DNA from: Nanohaloarchaea archaeon PL-Br10_U2g16 | GTDB taxonomy: Archaea; Nanohalarchaeota; Nanosalinia; Nanosalinales; Nanosalinaceae | Assembly: GCA_001563995.1 (NCBI GenBank) | Contig: LKMV01000040.1 | Location: 1 to 6,466, forward strand | Direction of reading: 5' to 3' | DNA length: 6,466 bases | Part shown: positions 1-4,311 of the stretch, piece by piece | Layout of the letters: each line of letters begins with the position of its first letter | Numbering within the stretch: position 1 is the first letter of the stretch | Program-made: the position numbers and the translations under genes | The notes under the pieces: model-generated | Database searches by the model: none | Seen by the model: the letters and a program-made list of their open reading frames with translations, nothing else | Told to the model about the DNA's origin: nothing

Positions 1-351
1 CTCTTTTACTTGGTCTGTTTTGTTATTTTTCTTTTTGATTATCCTATAGTTTATGGTATCCAAGAGCTCTAAAATCTCTTCCTTTTTGTCTTCATGGGCT
101 TCGGAGCTATATTTATGGATTTCTTCTAACCTTTTCAGATGTTGGGATCTAAATAACAGTTTTTCAAATCCTGATTCAAGCTTTGTTTCTATCAGCTCAT
201 GGCTCTCAAGTCTTAGAACGAGCTTTCTAACCCTTTCCTCCCTTATACCTGTCTCCGAAGTTACGGTTCTGAGCGTAATATTTTTCTCTTCTACAGTCAG
301 TCGGAGTATCGAATGTACTGCAGGGTCTATAACCATGTTTTCCGAAGACAT
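1..351 (-). CDS. Probable winged-helix DNA-binding protein, 3'-truncated by window edge
   Basis: An open frame starts at an ATG (complement of 349-351) and runs 117 codons without a stop to base 1, so the C terminus lies outside the window. I do not recognise the family. Residues about 9-55 read as a winged helix-turn-helix: a first helix (AVHSILRLTVEE), then LRTVTSETGI, a candidate recognition helix REERVRKLVLRLES, and the wing start HELIETKLE. The rest is charged and helical (residues 70-117, rich in Lys and Glu), possibly a dimerisation helix. There is no signal peptide or membrane segment, so it is probably cytoplasmic. It is divergent from the A24 peptidase gene across 41 bases, which makes a local regulatory role possible but unproven. 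A TATA-like element about 31 bases upstream of the ATG supports this start and a leaderless transcript. The coding call is supported by the long frame and the coherent helical protein; the HTH call is by eye. Confidence 0.72.
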   Translation of the reverse strand, partial: MSSENMVIDPAVHSILRLTVEEKNITLRTVTSETGIREERVRKLVLRLESHELIETKLESGFEKLLFRSQHLKRLEEIHKYSSEAHEDKKEEILELLDTINYRIIKKKNNKTDQVKE

Positions 352-392
352 TTGCAGTTACAATTTTAGCCTTTGCGGTTATTAAATGTATT
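352..392. promoter_or_regulatory. Divergent leaderless promoter region
   Basis: This 41-base gap separates two divergent start codons. Read leftward, TTTAATAA (complement of 379-386) is centred about 31 bases before the ATG at 351, which fits an archaeal TATA box with transcription starting at or near the start codon. Read rightward, the AT-rich AATTTTAG (362-369) is 24-31 bases before the ATG at 393 and is a weaker TATA candidate. Neither gene has a clear Shine-Dalgarno sequence. The two promoters would overlap face to face, so one bound regulator could affect both genes. The assignment rests on spacing and composition only. Confidence 0.45.
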
Positions 393-1274
393 ATGTATGT
401 AATTTTCTCACATCTACTGGCATTTGCCACGCTTTTTATCGCATCCATCTTTGATCTAAAGACTAGTGAAGTGCCTGACCATGTATCATTAGTTGGTGTT
501 ATCGGAGGAATCGGTCTGCATTTTATTGCCTCCCTTAAATCCGGTTTTGATATCTCGGTACTTTCCAACCTTTCAGTACTTTTGAATCAACCCTTAACCT
601 GGTTTCAGGCGCTTGGAGAGCCTTTAATGTGGTCTATCACGATAGGTGTTCTGTTTTCGGTATTCGGATGGGGGCTGTACTTTATGGGTATGTGGGGCGG
701 TGCTGACGCCTTTGCAATGAGCGTACTCGGATTTGCAGCACCAACATCAGTACATTCATTTTCCGTGATGCATTCAGCAAATCTATTTATGAACATTATG
801 TATGTAGGGTTTGTGTACAGCTTAGGTTTTGCTCTATACCGCTCATGGGGCTCAGGAGCTTTAAGACAGACTTATAGTAAAATTAAACAGAACGAGCTGA
901 AGGTTTCGGGAGCGATAATAGCTATAGCACTAATATCTTCTCTTGGAGCGATTTCAGGAGGATTTAATCCGTTAGCATACTTTCTGTTCTTCAGCTCGTT
1001 AGTGTTTGTATACTACTACATGAAGGTTGTGCAGGATGACATCATGAAGGAGGAAGTCGATGTCTCGGAGCTTGAAGGCGGTGAAGTACTTGCAAAGGGA
1101 GAGCTAGAAGACGACAAAGTCAGGGGGATAAGAGAGGAAGAGATTGATGAGTTAGATACAGAAAAAGTAGTGATAAGGGACGGTGTCAGATTTATACCTG
1201 TTTTCCCGGTAGCTCTACTTATAACTGATCTATTTGGAGGCGGGGTCTTTCTGATGCAGTTTATAGTTAGCTGA
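393..1274 (+). CDS. A24-family prepilin/prearchaellin peptidase (FlaK/PibD type)
   Basis: This is a membrane aspartic protease expected to cut class III signal peptides of pilins and archaellins on the cytoplasmic side of the membrane. The two hallmark aspartates are visible: D21 in FDLKTSEVPD and D105 in the GGAD motif (residues 102-105), spaced as in the A24 family. Hydrophobic segments lie at about 1-20, 30-48, 80-100, 107-123, 128-149, 170-187, 190-210 and 268-291. Between 211 and 265 is an acidic soluble stretch (DVSELEGGEVLAKG... then IREEEIDEL) followed by IRDGVRFIPVFPVALL. A similar C-terminal extension occurs, as I recall, in other archaeal A24 peptidases. At 293 residues it is somewhat longer than minimal FlaK. 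The ATG at 393 was chosen because it puts D21 at the usual distance from the N terminus. The likely substrate here is the pilin-like protein at 2919-3353. Its 3' end overlaps the convergent coiled-coil gene by 8 bases. Confidence 0.9.
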   Translation: MYVIFSHLLAFATLFIASIFDLKTSEVPDHVSLVGVIGGIGLHFIASLKSGFDISVLSNLSVLLNQPLTWFQALGEPLMWSITIGVLFSVFGWGLYFMGMWGGADAFAMSVLGFAAPTSVHSFSVMHSANLFMNIMYVGFVYSLGFALYRSWGSGALRQTYSKIKQNELKVSGAIIAIALISSLGAISGGFNPLAYFLFFSSLVFVYYYMKVVQDDIMKEEVDVSELEGGEVLAKGELEDDKVRGIREEEIDELDTEKVVIRDGVRFIPVFPVALLITDLFGGGVFLMQFIVS

Positions 1275-2790
1275 TTATAGTTATATCTTCTCCCTGTGAT
1301 TTAGGGACGTTTTCCTGAGCCTCCAGTTTCTGCTGAAGCATATGGATCTTTTCCTGGTTGGATATAACATGTTCTGCCAGGTTATCTATCTTACGTTCTA
1401 GATCAGGGTTTTCTACATCGGTTGCATTATCATTATCTTCTTCAACAGTCTCCAATTTTTCTTCTGCCGGCTTAACAGCTTCCAGCTGTTCCTCCAACTC
1501 ATCAATCTTATCTTCAAGATGTTGAATCTGTTCAGGATCCGGTGTCTCTTGATGGATCTCGACCTTCTCAAGCTCCTCTTCTAATCCTCTGTCGGCTTTA
1601 TTCTTTTCTAATCCGTGTATCCTCTGTTCAAGATCGCCTAGGAAATCCTGATTGTCCATAATTACCTCGGTCACGTTTTCCACTTTCTTCGCCATCTGGT
1701 CCTCGGTCTTCTGAATGCTGTCAAGCACCTCGTCTTTCATCAGGTCCTCAAGATGGTCCATACGGTCTTCTAGGTTATCAACATTTTCCTCAAGTTCGGA
1801 CTCTGCCTGCAAAAGTCTTTTGTTCAGCTGTTTTTTCAAGATTCTATGTCTCTCCTCCACGTCTTTATAGGAGGCCTTTGACTCAAGCTGGTTCTCTAGA
1901 TCTTTTTTCAGAGCTTCAAACTCTTCAGTATGTTCTACCTTGTTCTCCAAACGGTCAACCGTTGTACGTAAAGACTCCACATCTAGTTCGTCCGAGCCGA
2001 TATTTTCTTCTTTTTGCTCTAGCTCTTTAATTCTAGACTTGATCGACTTTATGTCGAACTCCAGGGAGGAAATATCTTCTGCTTCATCCTGGGTAGTGTT
2101 TTCCTCTATTACCTCTTTCAGTTCATCTTTCAGCTGTCTCAGTATATTTTCAACTTCTTCGGTGTCTTTATCGCTGCTCTCTTTTGTTGTGTTTTCGATC
2201 TTTTCAACCGTTATCAAATCTCCGCTCTCAATCTTTGTCTTAATATTTTCTAACTCTTTTACTCTCTCTTTTATCTCTTCATCCGTTTCAGGCTCTGACT
2301 GTTCCAATGAGTCAAGTTTTTCCTTAATAGTCTTAATCTCGTTAAAGTTTGATTCGACCGCTTTTCTGTACTTTTCCGGCATACCGGAATCCATGTCTCC
2401 GATCTTAGTCTCGAGATGGTCCATCCTTTTCTCAAATTTTTCAGTATCAACTTGCTGCGTCTCCGCGGATTGAACACCTTCTTCCCGTATCTCTTTTATC
2501 TGTTGGTAAAGGTACTCCAGTTTTTCATGCACTTTTCCCTCTCTGTACTCTTCTTTTATCTGTTCGACCATGCTTAGCCGTTTCTCAAGCTCTTCTTTAT
2601 CCATATGGTTGAGCATTTCCTCAACTTCGTTAAGCTCCTCTTTTATAGATAGAGACTCTAGCTCTGCCATCATGTCTTTGTCTTCGATGTCTCGGACACG
2701 TTCCTCTAGATCGTCCAAAGCATTTTCTACACTCATAAACTCCTTTTTCAGTTTTTCCTTGCTCACATCATCGGATATACCGTCGGTCAT
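1267..2790 (-). CDS. Large acidic coiled-coil protein, function unknown
   Basis: This 507-residue protein is almost entirely predicted coiled coil, with heptad-like patterns such as LEDKIDELEEQLE and DLERKIDNLAEHV throughout. It is dominated by Glu, Lys, Asp and Leu, is strongly acidic, and has no Cys or Trp. Coil breaks appear near residues 104-114, 131-138, 164-170, 200-212, 231-238, 414-419 and 450-462, giving several rods joined by short linkers. A short non-coil tail (VPKSQGEDITIIS) ends it. The motif RMDHLE occurs twice (122-127 and 343-348), hinting at internal duplication. There is no signal peptide or membrane span, so it is probably cytoplasmic; scaffold, cytoskeleton-like or SMC-like spacer roles are all possible, but no ATPase domain is present. 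The ATG at 2790 follows a TATA-like element at a leaderless distance. It lies downstream of the pilin gene on the same strand, separated by a T-rich terminator. Similarity searches will be confused by generic coiled-coil matches. Confidence 0.85.
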   Translation of the reverse strand: MTDGISDDVSKEKLKKEFMSVENALDDLEERVRDIEDKDMMAELESLSIKEELNEVEEMLNHMDKEELEKRLSMVEQIKEEYREGKVHEKLEYLYQQIKEIREEGVQSAETQQVDTEKFEKRMDHLETKIGDMDSGMPEKYRKAVESNFNEIKTIKEKLDSLEQSEPETDEEIKERVKELENIKTKIESGDLITVEKIENTTKESSDKDTEEVENILRQLKDELKEVIEENTTQDEAEDISSLEFDIKSIKSRIKELEQKEENIGSDELDVESLRTTVDRLENKVEHTEEFEALKKDLENQLESKASYKDVEERHRILKKQLNKRLLQAESELEENVDNLEDRMDHLEDLMKDEVLDSIQKTEDQMAKKVENVTEVIMDNQDFLGDLEQRIHGLEKNKADRGLEEELEKVEIHQETPDPEQIQHLEDKIDELEEQLEAVKPAEEKLETVEEDNDNATDVENPDLERKIDNLAEHVISNQEKIHMLQQKLEAQENVPKSQGEDITIIS

Positions 2791-2816
2791 AACAGTAACT
2801 TATTGCCGGGCCTTGA

Positions 2817-2824
2817 ATAAAAAA
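2817..2824 (-). promoter_or_regulatory. TATA box for the coiled-coil gene
   Basis: Read on the minus strand, TTTTTTAT lies 27-34 bases before the ATG at 2790, within an AT-rich stretch flanked by GC-rich sequence (CAAGGCCCGG). No Shine-Dalgarno sequence precedes the start. The spacing suits an archaeal promoter giving a transcript with no leader or only a few leader bases. Independent transcription is also suggested by the T-rich terminator just upstream (2863-2878). Confidence 0.5.
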
Positions 2825-2862
2825 CTAAAGGTTAAGAACAAGGAACTCTTTGACTGAATACA

Positions 2863-2878
2863 GATAAAAGAAAAAATA
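2863..2878 (-). terminator. T-rich terminator after the pilin gene
   Basis: Read on the minus strand, TATTTTTTCTTTTATC follows a short C run (CCCCC) about 40 bases after the pilin stop codon. Archaeal RNA polymerase commonly terminates at such U-tracts without a hairpin, and I see no convincing hairpin here. It would separate the pilin transcript from that of the coiled-coil gene. The remainder of the 2791-2918 gap holds only the coiled-coil promoter; I see no small ORF or RNA in it. Confidence 0.55.
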
Positions 2879-2918
2879 GGGGGTTAAATGTGGTTTGTAA
2901 TGATTGCCAAACTATTCG

Positions 2919-3353
2919 CTATTCTTCCCACTCTGCAGTAGGTGCTCCAGGCTTGTCAATAGGTTCTGCTGTTACTGTGTCTACATCTTCTAATTGCATA
3001 TCATCTTCATCTCCGTCTTGATCAATGTCAACTGTCTCAATATCTCTAGTTCCATCGTCAAGAGTTACCTCTACTTGATCTGTATCTGATCCATCAAAGC
3101 CTGTTACTTGAACTTCTTCAGCTGCTTGTGAGCCTGAAATCTGCTGAACTGTGATTATATCATCTTCTGTATCTACATCTAGCTCAAGAACGATATCTGA
3201 ATAGTCAGATATGTCTTGTGCTTGGTCAGCAGTATCTGCTTGGGCGTCCTGCATAAGCTGAGGAGCCCACTGAGCGAATAGTGATGCTACAGCCATCGTA
3301 AATGCGATGAGAAGTACTGCAGCAATCAAAGGCGAAATACCTTTTCTTCTCAT
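2919..3353 (-). CDS. Archaeal type IV pilin-like protein with class III signal peptide
   Basis: The N terminus MRRKGISPLIAAVLL is a textbook archaeal class III signal: a short basic leader ending in RRKG, predicted cleavage between G5 and I6, then a hydrophobic helix (about 6-29, ending in AQW) that would form the filament core. This resembles the archaeal pilin N-terminal domain (PF07790-type). The mature part, 139 residues, is extremely acidic and poor in Lys and Arg, as expected for a secreted protein in salty surroundings. Residues 53-125 look beta-rich. Residues 109-117 (DIDQDGDED) match the calcium-loop pattern DxDxDGxxD. The C terminus (KPGAPTAEWEE) has no second membrane helix and no sorting signal. 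It is likely exported by Sec, cut by the A24 peptidase at 393-1274, and assembled into a pilus-like filament or kept at the membrane. No pilus ATPase or platform protein is in the window. It has its own TATA box upstream. Confidence 0.88.
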   Translation of the reverse strand: MRRKGISPLIAAVLLIAFTMAVASLFAQWAPQLMQDAQADTADQAQDISDYSDIVLELDVDTEDDIITVQQISGSQAAEEVQVTGFDGSDTDQVEVTLDDGTRDIETVDIDQDGDEDDMQLEDVDTVTAEPIDKPGAPTAEWEE

Positions 3354-3365
3354 ACTAAGGTATTA

Positions 3366-3914
3366 CTAGTTCCGGTATTTAAAGGTTCGTTTAATTTTAA
3401 GGTGAGAGCCGGTAAGCCAGATTATCCATATTAAAAGAACTACAGCCGTTAGTCCCCATCTCCATAGAACTGTATGTATTATATCGAACGATATAATTCC
3501 GTTATAGCTTAGAAATACCGTTGTAATAATTCTAACTATATTTAATATTACAATTGCTATTATTCCCACAAAAAGGTATTTATACTCGTTAAGAAGGTTC
3601 TCAGTAGAGGCAAACATCAGGCCGAAAAACGCAAACATTGATTTCCAGCCTAGGCAGTCCTGGTTTACGAAGTATGACTCATGTGAGCCTACAAGTAAAG
3701 CTCCTTGAACCTCCAGCTCAATACCTATCTGAGCAAGTATCGCCGCGGTCAACGATGCAAGCCATGCCTGGGCTGTGTAAGTGTCAGGTCGGACGTATAG
3801 AACGGTCTGGAAAGCTACTCCTACAGCGATGAGCTTTAACAGGAATACTGAGGTCTGTTTCAACCTTTCCTCCAGCTCGGTATTAGTCTGAAAGATGTCT
3901 TTTAGCGGTCTCAT
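3366..3914 (-). CDS. Archaeosortase/exosortase-family membrane transpeptidase
   Basis: The 182-residue protein has about five hydrophobic segments (roughly 22-40, 47-66, 90-104, 112-136 and 152-170) and the three conserved catalytic residues of the exosortase/archaeosortase superfamily in the right order: C87 in QDCLGWKS, R128 in NIVRI and H147 in DIIHTVLWRWG. Family members cleave a C-terminal tripartite signal (short motif, membrane helix, basic cluster) from surface proteins and are thought to attach the new C terminus to a lipid. No such substrate is encoded in this window. The ATG start at 3914 lies inside the end of the DUF460 gene (32-base overlap), and only a weak AGGT precedes it, so translation may be coupled. 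The protein is short compared with ArtA-like enzymes, which carry extra helices. The subfamily cannot be assigned by eye. The next gene, the pilin, starts 12 bases after its stop. Confidence 0.87.
   Translation of the reverse strand: MRPLKDIFQTNTELEERLKQTSVFLLKLIAVGVAFQTVLYVRPDTYTAQAWLASLTAAILAQIGIELEVQGALLVGSHESYFVNQDCLGWKSMFAFFGLMFASTENLLNEYKYLFVGIIAIVILNIVRIITTVFLSYNGIISFDIIHTVLWRWGLTAVVLLIWIIWLTGSHLKIKRTFKYRN
3377..3384 (-). promoter_or_regulatory. TATA box for the pilin gene, inside the archaeosortase 3' end
   Basis: Read on the minus strand, CTTTAAAT lies 24-31 bases before the pilin ATG at 3353, an ideal place for a TATA box of a leaderless archaeal transcript. It overlaps codons for the last residues of the archaeosortase (RTFKY). 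GGTATT occurs at 3359-3364 and again at 3374-3379, 15 bases apart on the plus strand, one copy touching the TATA box; this might be a binding site but could be chance. No Shine-Dalgarno sequence precedes the pilin start. Confidence 0.6.
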
Positions 3915-4311
3915 ACCGTTCTAACCCTTTACCTTCCGATCTCTTGTTTATCTTTCTTACCTGTTTACGTAGGTTTTTGTAAGCGTGAACCGCAGATGCG
4001 TATGCATCCTTCTCATGTGAGTTCTCTCCCTCTGAACTCAGTTCCCTCTTTCTCTGCCTCGACAAATCCTCCTCAGGCACGAACTTTTCCGCTCCTAGGG
4101 ATGTGGCGATCTTGTCTACCGAGGAAGGCATCCTGCTCTTATCACAGCTGACAACTACCGGACGGCCTTCTTCGATCAGTTTCTTAATTATTTCTGAGCT
4201 CGGGAACTCTATCCGGCTCTCAACAAGAACTGTTTCGCCGTCGAAATCTATAGCTGCGATTCCTGATGTGTTTCCTGGATCGATCCCTACTATAAGCGGT
4301 CTGTCATTCAT
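3883..4311 (-). CDS. DUF460-type RNase H-fold protein, short stand-alone form
   Basis: The protein begins LIVGIDPGNTSGIAAIDFDG, the beta-hairpin and first catalytic aspartate (D11) of an RNase H-like (RuvC/YqgF-related) fold. It continues with VVVSCDKSRMP (D57) and ends the domain with the NSHEKDAYASAVHAYKN helix (H99, E100, D102). These are the features of the archaeal DUF460 family (PF04312). Many family members are far longer, with extra coiled-coil and C-terminal regions; here only 142 residues exist, ending in a basic helix. Activity on nucleic acid is plausible from the acidic residues but has not, to my knowledge, been established for the family. I chose the ATG at 4311, which overlaps the Hef stop by 8 bases (ATGAATGA); an in-frame TTG at 4326 would add five residues. 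The overlap suggests translational coupling with Hef and a role in DNA repair or replication restart. Confidence 0.85.
   Translation of the reverse strand: MNDRPLIVGIDPGNTSGIAAIDFDGETVLVESRIEFPSSEIIKKLIEEGRPVVVSCDKSRMPSSVDKIATSLGAEKFVPEEDLSRQRKRELSSEGENSHEKDAYASAVHAYKNLRKQVRKINKRSEGKGLERYETAKRHLSD

Noticed and set aside
53..385. Plus-strand open frame of 110 codons near the left edge
   Set aside because: It is antisense to the better supported minus-strand frame 1-351, which gives a coherent helical protein; this one is Ser/Phe-rich and runs into the peptidase promoter.
227..568. Minus-strand open frame of 113 codons
   Set aside because: It overlaps the peptidase N terminus antisense and also the truncated winged-helix gene in another frame; its protein has no recognisable features.
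1940..2473. Long plus-strand open frame of 177 codons, Ser- and Phe-rich, opposite the coiled-coil gene
   Set aside because: The composition (runs of Ser, Phe and Leu) is what results from reading Glu/Lys/Asp-rich coiled-coil codons antisense; there is no promoter and no recognisable domain.
2570..2857. Plus-strand open frame of 95 codons across the coiled-coil start
   Set aside because: Same antisense Ser-rich artefact, and it runs through the promoter of the real gene.
2791..2918. Possible small RNA or small ORF in the gap between pilin and coiled-coil genes
   Set aside because: Only a T-rich terminator and a TATA box are visible; no convincing hairpin or coding frame was seen.
2919..3353. 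Pilin-like protein as the archaeosortase substrate
   Set aside because: Its C terminus has no membrane helix or basic cluster, so it does not fit the known substrate architecture; adjacency alone is not enough to annotate it so.
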